The notes under the pieces are model-generated. The model made no database searches, was not told where the DNA came from, and was given only the letters and a program-made list of their open reading frames with translations. DNA of 41,592 bases from Bacteroidales bacterium (GTDB lineage: Bacteria > Bacteroidota > Bacteroidia > Bacteroidales > JAQXIO01), in contig JAQXIO010000070.1 of assembly GCA_029007825.1 (NCBI GenBank), forward strand, positions 1 through 41,592, in the 5' to 3' direction. Position 1 is the first letter of the stretch; each line of letters begins with the position of its first letter. This document shows positions 7,879-17,622 of the stretch, in pieces. Made by a program: the position numbers and the translations under genes.

Positions 7879-8520
7879 ATGAAAGCTGTAATAATCTATT
7901 CAGGAGGAATGGACTCGACCGTATTGCTGCACGAATACAAAAAAGAGATACAATTGGCCGTCAGTTTCGATTACGGAAGCAAACATGCCCGGAAAGAACT
8001 TGAATCGGCACGGTTCAATTGTCACCTTCTGAACATTAAACATATTGTTGTCCCCCTCCTTTTCATGAACGAATTATTCCGTTCTTCCTTATTACAAGGT
8101 CAAGGCGAAATACCGGAAGGCAGTTACGATACGGACAACATGAAAAGTACAGTCGTTCCGTTCCGCAACGGCATTATGTTATCTATAGCGGCAGGCATCG
8201 CCGAATCGAACGGCTTAGATACTCTATTGATCGCCAATCATTATGGAGATCATGCCATATATCCGGATTGCAGTGAGCCATTTATCGACGGAATGGCCGA
8301 TGCAATAAAAGCAGGAACATACAACGGCGTCAAACTAATTTCTCCGTATTGCCACATTTCAAAACGCGATATCGCATTGCGGGGCCGTGCTATGGGAGTC
8401 GATTTTTCCCATACCTATTCATGCTATAAAGGTGAAGAGGAGCACTGCGGAAAATGCGGAACTTGTATAGAACGGAAAGAGGCTCTTGCCGGTTTCGATC
8501 CTACCTCTTACAAGGTATAA
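7879..8520 (+). CDS. queC: 7-cyano-7-deazaguanine synthase
   Basis: 213 residues. It converts 7-carboxy-7-deazaguanine to preQ0 using ATP and ammonia in queuosine biosynthesis. The PP-loop SGGMDST is at 8-14, and the C-terminal zinc site uses Cys182, Cys190, Cys193 and Cys196 (CX7CX2CX2C), the QueC hallmark. NHYGDHAIYPDC fits the family's substrate region. Slightly shorter than many QueC proteins but complete. It appears to have its own promoter. The other preQ0 genes (queD, queE, folE) are not adjacent in this window. Confidence 0.95.
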   Translation: MKAVIIYSGGMDSTVLLHEYKKEIQLAVSFDYGSKHARKELESARFNCHLLNIKHIVVPLLFMNELFRSSLLQGQGEIPEGSYDTDNMKSTVVPFRNGIMLSIAAGIAESNGLDTLLIANHYGDHAIYPDCSEPFIDGMADAIKAGTYNGVKLISPYCHISKRDIALRGRAMGVDFSHTYSCYKGEEEHCGKCGTCIERKEALAGFDPTSYKV

Positions 8521-8616
8521 TTCATCCGTATTATAAAAACTGTCTGCTAACAGTTCCACTTTCTAAAAAACAGAATACACCTATTCGCATTCGTACTGTT
8601 ATAAATTATTTCTATT

Positions 8617-9555
8617 ATGAAAATCGTATTTCTGGATGCTTATTCGATCAGTGACACTGATTTAGCTCCTCTGCAAAGATTAGGCAATTTTATTGCTTAT
8701 GATTTTACAACGCCCGAACAAACTGTCGAACGTTGTAAAGATGCAGATATCGTAATAACAAATAAAGTTCTGCTATTTTCAAAAGAACTGGAACAGCTTC
8801 CCAAACTGAAGCTAATCTGTGTCGCTGCGACAGGTACGAATAATGTCGATACCAGCTACGCTGAAGAAAAAGGAATAATTGTAAAAAATGTAGCTGGTTA
8901 TTCTACCAGCAGCGTAGCAGAGTGTACTCTTATGTTTGCATTGGCTCTGTCACATCAGCTACTCTATTACGATAACTTTATAAAGGATAAAAGCTATTCC
9001 AAAAGCAACAGAACATTTCATCTTGCCCGCGCCTTCTCCGAAATGAGCAGTAAAAAATGGGGAATCATCGGATTAGGGAACATCGGAAAAAATGTGGCCC
9101 GCCTGGCTACCGAACTCGGAGCTCAGGTTTGCTATTACTCCACATCCAGGAGAAACACCGATACAGATTATCCGTCTGTGTCATTAGACGAATTACTCTC
9201 CGAATCCGATATAATATCCATACATGCACCGCTCAATCCTCAAACAGAGAATTTAATTACATACGATAAACTTTGCAGGATGAAAAAGAGTGCTTACATC
9301 ATAAATGTAGCACGCGGGGGAATTATTAATGAAGCTGGACTGGCACAAGCCTTAAATGAAGAGAGAATTTCAGGAGCCGCTACCGACGTGTTCAGCAAAG
9401 AACCTTTGCCTTCAGACAATTCGTTACTAAATATAAAAGATCCGACCCGTTTGTTGTTGACACCTCATCTTTCATGGGCTTCCAGTGAAGCACGCCAGAG
9501 ACTTGTCGACGGAATAGCACAGAATATCATCTCTTTTACGGAAAACAAAAGATAG
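8617..9555 (+). CDS. D-isomer-specific 2-hydroxyacid dehydrogenase
   Basis: 312 residues, a full-length NAD(P)-dependent dehydrogenase of the D-2-hydroxyacid family. The Rossmann motif GLGNIG is at 152-157, catalytic Arg233 lies in NVARGG, the probable Glu262 in KEPL, and His284 in LTPHLSW. This is closest in style to glycerate dehydrogenase/hydroxypyruvate reductase rather than the longer 3-phosphoglycerate dehydrogenase, since there is no ACT or other C-terminal domain. The substrate cannot be fixed from sequence. It is 39 nt upstream of dgkA on the same strand and may be co-transcribed; the 96-nt gap from queC shows no clear promoter. Confidence 0.88.
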   Translation: MKIVFLDAYSISDTDLAPLQRLGNFIAYDFTTPEQTVERCKDADIVITNKVLLFSKELEQLPKLKLICVAATGTNNVDTSYAEEKGIIVKNVAGYSTSSVAECTLMFALALSHQLLYYDNFIKDKSYSKSNRTFHLARAFSEMSSKKWGIIGLGNIGKNVARLATELGAQVCYYSTSRRNTDTDYPSVSLDELLSESDIISIHAPLNPQTENLITYDKLCRMKKSAYIINVARGGIINEAGLAQALNEERISGAATDVFSKEPLPSDNSLLNIKDPTRLLLTPHLSWASSEARQRLVDGIAQNIISFTENKR

Positions 9556-9594
9556 TAAATTTAATTTTGTGTTTTCCCTGATAAAATCAATTCA

Positions 9595-9978
9595 ATGACA
9601 GATAAAGAACGTTTCTCAATAGCCAAAAGAATAAAGAGCTTCAGATATGCTTTTAACGGAATACGGTATTTATTCAGATTCGAACATAATGCACGCATTC
9701 ATTTAGTACTTGCTATTTGTGCTATCGTTGCTGGCATTCTTTTGCATATAAGTTCTCTCGAATGGATTGCTGTTCTTTTTGCTATAGGTTCCGTTCTTGC
9801 GGCAGAGGCTGTCAATTCGGCTGTCGAGGCTCTTGCCGATTTGGTATCGCCGCAATACAACGAACTTATAAAAAGATGCAAAGATTTAGCTGCGGGTGGT
9901 GTCCTGATTATGGCTATAACTGCATTGCTTATCGGTCTGATAATCTTTCTTCCGAAATTAATTTTCCTTTTTTACTGA
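9595..9978 (+). CDS. dgkA: diacylglycerol kinase/undecaprenol kinase family protein
   Basis: 127 residues, an integral membrane lipid kinase with three hydrophobic helices (about 35-53, 57-80 and 100-126). The family signature AAEAVNSAVEALADL spans 69-83 with catalytic Glu78 and metal-binding Glu71 and Asn74. KDLAAGGV follows at 96-103. It phosphorylates diacylglycerol or undecaprenol at the inner membrane; the Bacteroidetes members could serve either lipid-recycling role. Its 3' end overlaps the convergent PAP2 phosphatase gene by 7 bp, an interesting kinase/phosphatase pairing for lipid carriers. Confidence 0.93.
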   Translation: MTDKERFSIAKRIKSFRYAFNGIRYLFRFEHNARIHLVLAICAIVAGILLHISSLEWIAVLFAIGSVLAAEAVNSAVEALADLVSPQYNELIKRCKDLAAGGVLIMAITALLIGLIIFLPKLIFLFY

Positions 9979-10613
9979 TAAATCCACTGAAGGGTATTTT
10001 TCGATATCTTATCGATAGGCTTATTCAGCCATTGGTTCAACTTATATGTAAGAAAAGCGCTCCCGGCTCCTACTATCGCACCTCCTAAAACATCCGACGG
10101 ATAATGCACTCCCTCATTCATTCGGGCATACCCCACCGAGACAGCCCATAAAAAAGAGGGTGCAATAACGTACCATTTCGGACAATATAAACTTAAGGAT
10201 GTTGCCGTACTGAATGCTGCCGAGGTATGCCACGACGGAAACGACGGACCACCTCCATCACCTCCCCGGTTATCTATATACCCGGGATATTTATCATAAG
10301 GTCGCTGACGTCTGATCGCATACTTCAATTCTAAAGACAAGGCAGTCGAAAGGACAAGAGACGATAATGTATAAAGCCCTCCCGATACCAGTTTTTCATT
10401 ATTGGATAAATAACCTATCGCCAGAAATACGACGGGTAATCCGGCTGAAACATAAGGCACACTCGTCGACATCACCGAGCTATATGAATTCCAGAATGGC
10501 GTTGTATTCTGATTTATGGCATGTAACATGCGGGCATCTATATTTTGTGCACTCGTACCCTCGACGGACAAGATCAAAAATAAAGAAACAACAAATGCTA
10601 TGTACTTTGTCAT
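9972..10613 (-). CDS. PAP2-superfamily membrane phosphatase
   Basis: 213 residues with a cleavable signal (ends near TSAQ, 20-23) and several membrane helices. The three PAP2 acid-phosphatase motifs are present: KYAIRRQRP at 97-105, PSWHTS at 126-131 with His129 (the usual Gly of PSGH is Trp), and ARMNEGVHYPSD at 163-174 with Arg164, His170 and Asp174. Family members dephosphorylate lipid phosphates such as undecaprenyl pyrophosphate, phosphatidylglycerol phosphate or lipid A on the periplasmic face. It is convergent with and overlaps dgkA by 7 bp. Substrate is not determinable from the sequence. Confidence 0.9.
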   Translation of the reverse strand: MTKYIAFVVSLFLILSVEGTSAQNIDARMLHAINQNTTPFWNSYSSVMSTSVPYVSAGLPVVFLAIGYLSNNEKLVSGGLYTLSSLVLSTALSLELKYAIRRQRPYDKYPGYIDNRGGDGGGPSFPSWHTSAAFSTATSLSLYCPKWYVIAPSFLWAVSVGYARMNEGVHYPSDVLGGAIVGAGSAFLTYKLNQWLNKPIDKISKNTLQWIYQ

Positions 10614-10726
10614 ATTTTACAAATTATATAATTATTTACAGGCACAAAATAAAAGATTTCCCCGTTCAACTATTTTAGCAGAAAAACATATAAATACCAA
10701 AGATGTCAAATATGTCACTAATTCCG

Positions 10727-13570
10727 TCAATCCTTATCTTGAAGATAAGGATTTAAATATTTTGCAGTATAGCTGTCTGCACATTTCAGTATCTCTTCCG
10801 GAGTCCCGCAACAAAGAATATTTCCACCTTTTTCTCCACCTTCCGGCCCCATATCGATAATATAATCGGCACTTTTCACAACATCCAGATTATGCTCTAT
10901 CACCAAAACCGTATTGCCCTTATCTACAAGGCGGTTCAATACACCTAACAGCACTCTGATATCCTCAAAATGGAGTCCGGTTGTCGGCTCATCCAGAATA
11001 TATAAAGTCTTCCCTGTATCGCGTTTCGATAATTCGGTAGCCAGTTTAACCCGTTGGCTCTCCCCGCCCGATAAAGTCGTAGAGGATTGTCCCAAACGTA
11101 TATACCCCAGTCCGACATCCTGTAATACTTTTATTTTATTGTAGATAGCAGGAATATTCTCAAAAAATTCGACAGCCCTGTTAATCGTCATATCCAGTAC
11201 ATCCGCAATGGATTTTCCTTTATAACGAACCTCCAGCGTTTCCCTGTTGTATCTCTTTCCATGACAAACCTCACAAGGGACATATACATCGGGAAGAAAA
11301 TTCATCTCTATGGTTTTATAGCCGTTTCCCGTACAGGCTTCACATCGCCCCCCCGACACATTAAAAGAAAAACGCCCCGGTTTATATCCTCTGATCTTCG
11401 CCTCCGGCAAATTGACGAATAAAGAGCGAATATCGGAAAAAACACCTGTATAGGTGGCCGGATTGCTACGGGGGGTACGTCCTATCGGTGACTGGTCTAT
11501 TGTTATAACCTTATCAATAGCTTCTATCCCGTCAACCGAAAGATAAGGCATAGGATCCTGCAATGAACGGTAAAAGCGCTGACTTAATATAGGTTGCAAC
11601 GTTCTGTTGACCAACGTTGATTTTCCACTGCCCGACACACCCGTGACACAAAGGAATAATCCCAAGGGAAATGATACATCCACGTTTTTGAGATTATTGC
11701 CAGACGCTCCCTTGATACTGATGAAATTTCCGTTCCCTTTTCTCCGGACAGAAGGCACTTCAATTTTCTTAATCTTACGGATATACCGCGTCGTCACCGT
11801 ATCGGCGTTTAACATCTCCTGAGGCGTTCCGGAAAAAACAACTTCTCCGCCATGCCGTCCGGCTCCCGGTCCCATATCAATTACATAATCGGCCTGTAAC
11901 ATCATCTCTTCGTCGTGTTCGACCACGATAACCGAGTTGCCGCTATCACGGAGCTTTTTCAACGAATCGATCAAACGGATATTATCGCGCTGGTGCAAAC
12001 CGATACTTGGCTCATCTAGGATATAAAGCACATTTACCAGTTGTGAACCGATTTGGGTTGCCAGACGTATCCGCTGACTTTCTCCTCCCGACAACGAAGA
12101 GGAAGAGCGGCTTAAAGAGAGATAATCCAGCCCTACGTCGAGAAGAAAATGCAAACGCGTACGAATCTCTTTTAATATTTCCGTTGCAATCAGGCGCTGC
12201 TTACTCTCCATACGGTCTTCCAATCCGTTCAACCATATATTCAGCTGAACCAGATCCATAGATGCCACTTCGGCTATATTTTTTCCGTCTATCTTATAAT
12301 GCAGGGCCTCTTTATTTAGCCTTTGGCCTCCGCATTCAGGGCAAACCGTCGTCGTTATAAACTGCTCAGCCCATTTCTGCGCTGTAGCAGAAGCATCGCT
12401 CTCTTGCTGCATAGTAAGATAATGGGTAATTCCATCAAAAGGAGCCGAAATATTCGTATAACCATAAGCTTGATTTTTTACGCGCAACTGTTCATCGGTT
12501 CCGTTCAAAATTTTATCGATAGCCTCATCGGGCAATTTTGAGACCGGCGTTTTAAGCGTCTCACCATACATTTCGCAAATAGCTTCCAGCTGTCCGAAAA
12601 GTAAAATATTCCGGTAACGTCCTAACGGAGTGATTGCACCCTGGTAAATGCTGAGCGAGGTGTCCGGTATCACCTTCTGCAAATCGATCAGGTCTACCGT
12701 CCCGATACCTTTACATTTCGGACAAGCACCATAAGGCGAATTAAAAGAAAAATTATGAGGTGCAGGCTCGCTGTATGACAACCCCGTAACAGGACACATC
12801 AGGCGTTTGCTATAATGACGCACCTCTCCGGTGTCTGCATCCAGAATCATGAGTAATCCGTCGCCCTGCTTCATCGCAAGCGTCATGCTCTCTCTCAATC
12901 GTTGTTCGTCGCTCTCGGTTACCTTAATTTTATCTACGACAATCTCGACACTGTGATTCTTATACCGGTCCAGCTTCATTCCCGGTATAATCTCCCTGAG
13001 TTCTCCATCGACACGGACATTCAGATAACCTTTTTTCTGTATCTGTTCGAATAACTCCTTATAATGCCCCTTCCGGTTACGGACAACCGGAGCCAACAGC
13101 ATAATCCTTTTATTGCGATAGCGCTCGTGAATAAGAGACAATATTTGCTCTTCCGAGTATTTTACCATTTTTTCTCCCGAAAGGTAAGAATACGCTTCCC
13201 CTGCCCTTGCATATAAAAGACGGAAGAAATCATAAATCTCAGTTGTCGTTCCTACGGTGGAACGTGGATTCTTGTTCGTTGTCTTCTGTTCTATCGAGAT
13301 AACAGGACTCAGACCGACAATCTTATCGACATCCGGTCTTTCGAAGTTACCTAAAAAACCACGGGCATAAGCAGAGAATGTCTCTACATAGCGCCGCTGC
13401 CCCTCAGCAAAAAGGGTATCAAAAGCTAACGACGATTTTCCGCTACCGCTTAATCCTGTAATAACAACAAGTTTATTACGCGGAAGCTCTACATCTATAT
13501 TTTTAAGATTATGGACCCGGGCTCCATATACCCCGACAAACTCATCTTCTGCACCAAAGCGCTGTGTCAT
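10727..13570 (-). CDS. uvrA: excinuclease ABC subunit A
   Basis: 947 residues, the damage-sensing ABC ATPase of nucleotide excision repair. The first Walker A GLSGSGKS is at 39-46 and a second GVSGSGKST lies in the C-terminal half. Two ABC signatures LSGGESQR are present, and the Cys pairs of the zinc modules (CPKCKG, CPECGG, and CEACTG with CEVCHG) are intact. It lies 22 nt downstream of the lytic transglycosylase gene, so it is probably the last gene of an envelope-gene operon rather than having its own promoter. uvrB is in the same window on the other strand, about 8 kb away. Confidence 0.98.
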   Translation of the reverse strand: MTQRFGAEDEFVGVYGARVHNLKNIDVELPRNKLVVITGLSGSGKSSLAFDTLFAEGQRRYVETFSAYARGFLGNFERPDVDKIVGLSPVISIEQKTTNKNPRSTVGTTTEIYDFFRLLYARAGEAYSYLSGEKMVKYSEEQILSLIHERYRNKRIMLLAPVVRNRKGHYKELFEQIQKKGYLNVRVDGELREIIPGMKLDRYKNHSVEIVVDKIKVTESDEQRLRESMTLAMKQGDGLLMILDADTGEVRHYSKRLMCPVTGLSYSEPAPHNFSFNSPYGACPKCKGIGTVDLIDLQKVIPDTSLSIYQGAITPLGRYRNILLFGQLEAICEMYGETLKTPVSKLPDEAIDKILNGTDEQLRVKNQAYGYTNISAPFDGITHYLTMQQESDASATAQKWAEQFITTTVCPECGGQRLNKEALHYKIDGKNIAEVASMDLVQLNIWLNGLEDRMESKQRLIATEILKEIRTRLHFLLDVGLDYLSLSRSSSSLSGGESQRIRLATQIGSQLVNVLYILDEPSIGLHQRDNIRLIDSLKKLRDSGNSVIVVEHDEEMMLQADYVIDMGPGAGRHGGEVVFSGTPQEMLNADTVTTRYIRKIKKIEVPSVRRKGNGNFISIKGASGNNLKNVDVSFPLGLFLCVTGVSGSGKSTLVNRTLQPILSQRFYRSLQDPMPYLSVDGIEAIDKVITIDQSPIGRTPRSNPATYTGVFSDIRSLFVNLPEAKIRGYKPGRFSFNVSGGRCEACTGNGYKTIEMNFLPDVYVPCEVCHGKRYNRETLEVRYKGKSIADVLDMTINRAVEFFENIPAIYNKIKVLQDVGLGYIRLGQSSTTLSGGESQRVKLATELSKRDTGKTLYILDEPTTGLHFEDIRVLLGVLNRLVDKGNTVLVIEHNLDVVKSADYIIDMGPEGGEKGGNILCCGTPEEILKCADSYTAKYLNPYLQDKD

Positions 13571-13592
13571 AAATAATTTTCCATTAACAACA

Positions 13593-14564
13593 TTACTCCA
13601 CTACCCATCTCCTATCGTGCACCTTTATCTTGCTCTCGGGCGTACGGTGAAGTGATTTTTTCTCCGGCAAACGAATACGGTAACTCTTATCTTTCGCTAC
13701 TGTTAAAGATCGTCCTCTTAACCAGGTATTACTTTGCTTCAACTGAGCATACGTATATCCTTGTTCTTTCGCAAAAGCCGCTAAATCGGGAATAGTCTCT
13801 ATCACCTCGATTTCTTTGTATGCGATCGGCGGATAAAGATGGTTCGGTTTAATTACAAAGCCATACTCGTAAGGATGCTCAAAAATCTCCTTAACAGTCA
13901 TTATACGATAAATATACCGCGTTGTCTCTTCATTCAGCCATAAATCGAAAAAGCTCTCTCCTATTTGTTTGTCAAGCTCCGTCGATATACGTGCCTGTCC
14001 TGCATTATAAGAGGCTGCAGCCAATAACCAATTCCCATATTTGGCATAAGCATTTTTCAAATAACGACAGGCTGCATACGTCGCTTTTTCCACATCGTAA
14101 CGCTCATCTACCTGCGCCGTTATTTCTAAACCGTATTGCCTTCCGGTCGTGTCCAGAAACTGCCACAAGCCGGCAGCTTTAGCCGGAGAAACGACTTTTT
14201 TATCTAAAAAGCTTTCTACGACTGCAAGATATTTAAAATCGTCCGGGATACCTTCCGATTTGAGAATCGGTTCTATTAACGGGAAATAACGGTTGGCCCG
14301 TTTAATACTCAGCAATGTATTTCCGTGCTGATATGTCCAGGAAGTCAATTCCCGGTCAAACCGTTCATATATTTCGATATCCGTCACCGGTATTTTTTCA
14401 CCGAACAAAACAACCGTTTCCGGCAACTGAACAGATGTTGTCATTGCTAACGTCTTCGGTTGTTTTTTATGTTCTCCCACATAAAAAGCCAATGAAAGGA
14501 TTACCAGTAAAAAAGAGCAGCCAGCTAAAACAATCGTAAAAAAGTAGATATAATTTCGTTTCAT
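13593..14564 (-). CDS. membrane-anchored lytic transglycosylase (MltD-like)
   Basis: 323 residues from the ATG at 14564. A TTG two codons upstream (14570) overlaps the stop of the preceding gene and is less likely. An N-terminal membrane helix (about 7-28) is followed by a family 1 lytic transglycosylase domain (about 85-230). The catalytic Glu117 is in AVVESFLD, followed by AAGLWQF and the AASYNAG motif. It cleaves peptidoglycan glycan strands by forming 1,6-anhydromuramic acid. The C-terminal 70 residues (ELKQSN-like [10 protein letters not shown], then RIRLPE) look like a degenerate LysM-type module. It is coupled to the upstream CHU_C-domain gene and precedes uvrA. Confidence 0.92.
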   Translation of the reverse strand: MKRNYIYFFTIVLAGCSFLLVILSLAFYVGEHKKQPKTLAMTTSVQLPETVVLFGEKIPVTDIEIYERFDRELTSWTYQHGNTLLSIKRANRYFPLIEPILKSEGIPDDFKYLAVVESFLDKKVVSPAKAAGLWQFLDTTGRQYGLEITAQVDERYDVEKATYAACRYLKNAYAKYGNWLLAAASYNAGQARISTELDKQIGESFFDLWLNEETTRYIYRIMTVKEIFEHPYEYGFVIKPNHLYPPIAYKEIEVIETIPDLAAFAKEQGYTYAQLKQSNTWLRGRSLTVAKDKSYRIRLPEKKSLHRTPESKIKVHDRRWVVE

Positions 14565-14566
14565 TC

Positions 14567-15907
14567 TCAATTCAGACCATCATCAGGGAGCGTATCGTTA
14601 ATCTCCTTAGGACGCAGAACGTTTATATCCCCCTGTTTATTATATTTGATTCCGTCCGCCCCCTCTGCTTCTATAATGTAATAATAAGCTCCGGGCGGAA
14701 CATACTTTCCGTTAAATTTGCCATCCCAACCCTGATCGGGAGAAGTCCATTCGAAAACTTTTCCTCCCCATCTGTTGAATATAACACCTTTAAAGCGGAT
14801 TATCGATTTATACACCACTTTAAATTCATCATTTTTACCCGGCGTAGTTCCAGGCGAAAAAGCATTCGGTATTTTCAAAGATGACTCTACGATCTTGATA
14901 GTATAAGTAACCGACGAATCTACACAAGTGCCATCCGTATTACTTACTTCCAGCCTTGCCGTATAATCGCCGAAATGCTGAAAAGTATAGGTAACGTCTT
15001 CACTGAGAATACGCACCAACGGATAATCGGGACCGTCCTCATTTTTATAAATTTTCCATATATAAAGCGATGCTACAGGCTCATTAGCATACCCGTTAAA
15101 CATAACAGTAACCGGCGCCGACCCACCGAAATTAACATTGTCACCAACACTGGAATTTTCTTCGTTGTCGTTATCCCGCTCCTCTTGTTCGGCATAACCA
15201 TGCGCGGTAACTGCCGTTGCCTGATATTCTTCGGAGGTCTTCGATTGCTGCAAACCGAAATAAGCAGCAAAATTATCGCCCGATAAAGTATATGTCGTAT
15301 TAGTAAACGGGGCGGTTATAGAGTATTCTACCTGCACGCCAGCAATTATTTCTTCCACTGGTTTCACATAAAACGCTTTATCTTCTTCATTCCAGCCTAA
15401 CGAATCGTAACTGAGAACGAAAGTCCGTTCAAGCTCCTTTCTGAACCCCGTGCTGGGCGAGGTATAATAAACCAACGGCGTTGCATCAATATTGAACTTC
15501 AGTGTAAGGAAATCACATTTATTTTCACTATCTACCCATTGGGGAGCATCAAAATTTGCTCTGTGTGCACTATAATCTATAATCCAGACATATTTCTGCC
15601 TGTCGCTCTCTACATAATAGCCATAACCATCCTGAGGTACAATCCATGAGGTATTACCATCCTGCTCACATTGTATCGGAGTAATCTCCGTTCCCTGATA
15701 TTTAAACCAGTTATGCTTTACATTCGCATAGGATGTATAACGAATTTCAGCTCCGTTCATTCCGTTTAAAAGATAAACCTGAAGGTTATTTCCCTGTTCG
15801 GCAAGATAAGGACTCCCCTCTCCTCCCACTACAGAATACTGAGCAGAAAGGAAGTGTGCCAGCATCAGCATCCAACACAAATGAAAAATTCTTTTCTTCT
15901 TATTCAT
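14567..15907 (-). CDS. secreted protein with CHU_C/gliding-type C-terminal domain
   Basis: 446 residues with a signal peptide (ends near LSAQ). The middle holds a PKD-like segment (about 265-340). Residues 345-430 form the gliding-motility-associated C-terminal domain (IPNAFSPGTTPGKNDEF, IFNRWGGKVFEW, GWDGKFNGKYVPPGAYYY). This domain is a type B sorting signal of the type IX secretion system in species that have it. Its stop codon TGA is at 14567-14569, 3 nt before the ATG of the lytic transglycosylase. A consensus promoter lies upstream. Inference: a surface or periplasmic structural protein; the T9SS status of this organism cannot be seen in this window. Confidence 0.85.
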   Translation of the reverse strand: MNKKKRIFHLCWMLMLAHFLSAQYSVVGGEGSPYLAEQGNNLQVYLLNGMNGAEIRYTSYANVKHNWFKYQGTEITPIQCEQDGNTSWIVPQDGYGYYVESDRQKYVWIIDYSAHRANFDAPQWVDSENKCDFLTLKFNIDATPLVYYTSPSTGFRKELERTFVLSYDSLGWNEEDKAFYVKPVEEIIAGVQVEYSITAPFTNTTYTLSGDNFAAYFGLQQSKTSEEYQATAVTAHGYAEQEERDNDNEENSSVGDNVNFGGSAPVTVMFNGYANEPVASLYIWKIYKNEDGPDYPLVRILSEDVTYTFQHFGDYTARLEVSNTDGTCVDSSVTYTIKIVESSLKIPNAFSPGTTPGKNDEFKVVYKSIIRFKGVIFNRWGGKVFEWTSPDQGWDGKFNGKYVPPGAYYYIIEAEGADGIKYNKQGDINVLRPKEINDTLPDDGLN

Positions 15908-15923
15908 AGTCCTTTTCTTACCC

Positions 15924-15970
15924 CAAAAATAGCTATTTCGGAGAGATGTCGCAACTATTTATTATCTTTG
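15924..15970. promoter_or_regulatory. divergent promoter pair
   Basis: Minus strand: TATTTTTG at 15924-15931 with TTG at 15952-15954, a 20-bp spacer, driving the CHU_C/lytic transglycosylase/uvrA operon. Plus strand: TATCTTTG at 15963-15970, driving the LysM gene whose start is at 16000. The two polymerase footprints overlap, so the promoters probably compete or are co-regulated. Confidence 0.65.
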
Positions 15971-15999
15971 TCCGGAGTTTTTATGAGTTCTTCAAGAAT

Positions 16000-17622
16000 A
16001 TGAATATTGTTTTAAAATATCTGCTATCCGGCATATTGCTGTGTTTTTGCATCCTTTCCTTTGCCCAGAACCAGGAATATCCTATTATCAAGGAAGGCGA
16101 CATGGAGTTTTATCTTTATTCTCCCGAACAAGGAGAGGGGATCTATTCGGTATCGAGGAAATTCGGAGTTCCTTTAAACGAAATTATCCGTTATAACCCA
16201 TCATTAGAAAACGGATTGAAAAAAGGTTCCCAGGTTTTAGTACCGATACAAAAAGAAGACGCAAGTAAAACTTACCATATAATTGCTCCGAAAGAAACTC
16301 TTTACGGAGTTTCAAAAATGTACAATATTACTCCTGAGGAGCTTATGGCGGCAAATCCAGGATTAAACAACCTGACTTTTTCTATCGGTAAGCGTATCGA
16401 AATTCCCGTGTCCATACAAGAAAATAAACCGGAGCAAAGAATTATATCCGAGCAACTGACCGGGACTTCCCGGAACCATGACGAATATTTTCAACGGGAA
16501 GAAAAAATAATCCGCTATCAAGATAACACAGAAATGACAAATGAAAAGAAAGAGCGCTATTCTGTTGTCTTGATGCTGCCTTTTACAGGAAAAGGAGAAT
16601 CCGCATCGAAAAATAACCGCTTCATAGAGTATTATGAAGGCTTTCTTTTAGCCGTAGACAGTATGAAAGCCAAAGGCCTTTCTCTCGATTTATATGTGTA
16701 CAATACCGGGATTAGCGGACAATCGGTAAAACAATTGCTCAGAAGTAATACTTTAAAAAATGCAGACTTAATTATTGGCGGAACGAACGAAGACGAAATA
16801 ACAAGCATTTCGGATTTTACTAAAAACACGGGAAGCAAATATATCGTCCCATTCAGTTCCAGAGGCAGAGAAGAACTATTGAATCCGAATCTTTTCCAGG
16901 TAAATCCGGCTCAGAATCTGGTGCAGGCAAAGGCTGCAGAAGTATATGCGTCTTTATTCCGGGACAATAATGTAATTCTCATAAACTGGGCGGACGATAA
17001 AAACAGCAAACAAGAGTTTATTCATTCGTTACGCTCAAACCTGAATAACAATCATACGTCTTTTTTCAGTATCAACTACTCGGATAATCTAATGAACGAC
17101 ATAAAATCTTATCTGGACCCGAACAGAAAAAATATCGTGTTGCCAACCTCCTCCTCTTTAGAGGCTTTAACAGGTATAGCTCCGACATTACGTCTGTTAT
17201 CGAGTACCGACTCCGTTCAAATCGTATTATACGGTTATCCGGAATGGCAGGTATATGCGAAAGATATTATAGAAGATTTATTTTTACTGGATACCCATTT
17301 TTATACGACATTCTATGCTAATAATACCTCTGCAGAAATAAAAGACTTCTATAACAAATATAAGTACTGGTATCGTAAAAGCCTGCTTAATACCTATCCG
17401 AAGTACGGCATGCTGGGATTCGACACCGGAATGTATTTTTTAAACGCCCTTCGTAAATTCGGCCCGGCATTCGACCAGCATTTAAACGAATGTTCCATTC
17501 CTTTACTGCAAACATCCTTTAACTTCCGGAATTATTCCGAAGAAGAGGGCTTTGTCAATATGAATCTTTTCATTGTTCAGTTCAATCCGGACTTCACGCT
17601 GAAAAAAAGCATTATCCGATGA
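16000..17622 (+). CDS. LysM protein with periplasmic-binding-protein-like domain
   Basis: 540 residues from the ATG at 16000. A longer in-frame start at 15946 is rejected because the -7 box at 15963-15970 lies inside it and because the signal peptide (ends at SFAQ) begins at 16000. Two LysM modules follow (about 40-85 and 90-145; YHIIAPKETLYGVSKMY), giving peptidoglycan binding. From about residue 190 the protein resembles a type 1 periplasmic binding fold (VVLMLPFTGKG, EYYEGFLLAVDSMK, ADLIIGGTNEDE), as in LpoA-like and amino-acid-binding proteins. The substrate is unknown. Its stop overlaps the start of the next gene by 4 bp (ATGA), so the two are translationally coupled. Confidence 0.88.
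   Translation: MNIVLKYLLSGILLCFCILSFAQNQEYPIIKEGDMEFYLYSPEQGEGIYSVSRKFGVPLNEIIRYNPSLENGLKKGSQVLVPIQKEDASKTYHIIAPKETLYGVSKMYNITPEELMAANPGLNNLTFSIGKRIEIPVSIQENKPEQRIISEQLTGTSRNHDEYFQREEKIIRYQDNTEMTNEKKERYSVVLMLPFTGKGESASKNNRFIEYYEGFLLAVDSMKAKGLSLDLYVYNTGISGQSVKQLLRSNTLKNADLIIGGTNEDEITSISDFTKNTGSKYIVPFSSRGREELLNPNLFQVNPAQNLVQAKAAEVYASLFRDNNVILINWADDKNSKQEFIHSLRSNLNNNHTSFFSINYSDNLMNDIKSYLDPNRKNIVLPTSSSLEALTGIAPTLRLLSSTDSVQIVLYGYPEWQVYAKDIIEDLFLLDTHFYTTFYANNTSAEIKDFYNKYKYWYRKSLLNTYPKYGMLGFDTGMYFLNALRKFGPAFDQHLNECSIPLLQTSFNFRNYSEEEGFVNMNLFIVQFNPDFTLKKSIIR

Noticed and set aside
10731..10751. Perfect-looking inverted repeat near the uvrA stop
   Set aside because: It lies in the last codons of uvrA (QDKD end), with no T-run after it, so it is better explained as coding sequence than as a terminator.
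15946..15999. Longer start for the LysM gene
   Set aside because: The promoter -7 box lies inside this extension, and the ATG at 16000 immediately precedes a normal signal peptide.
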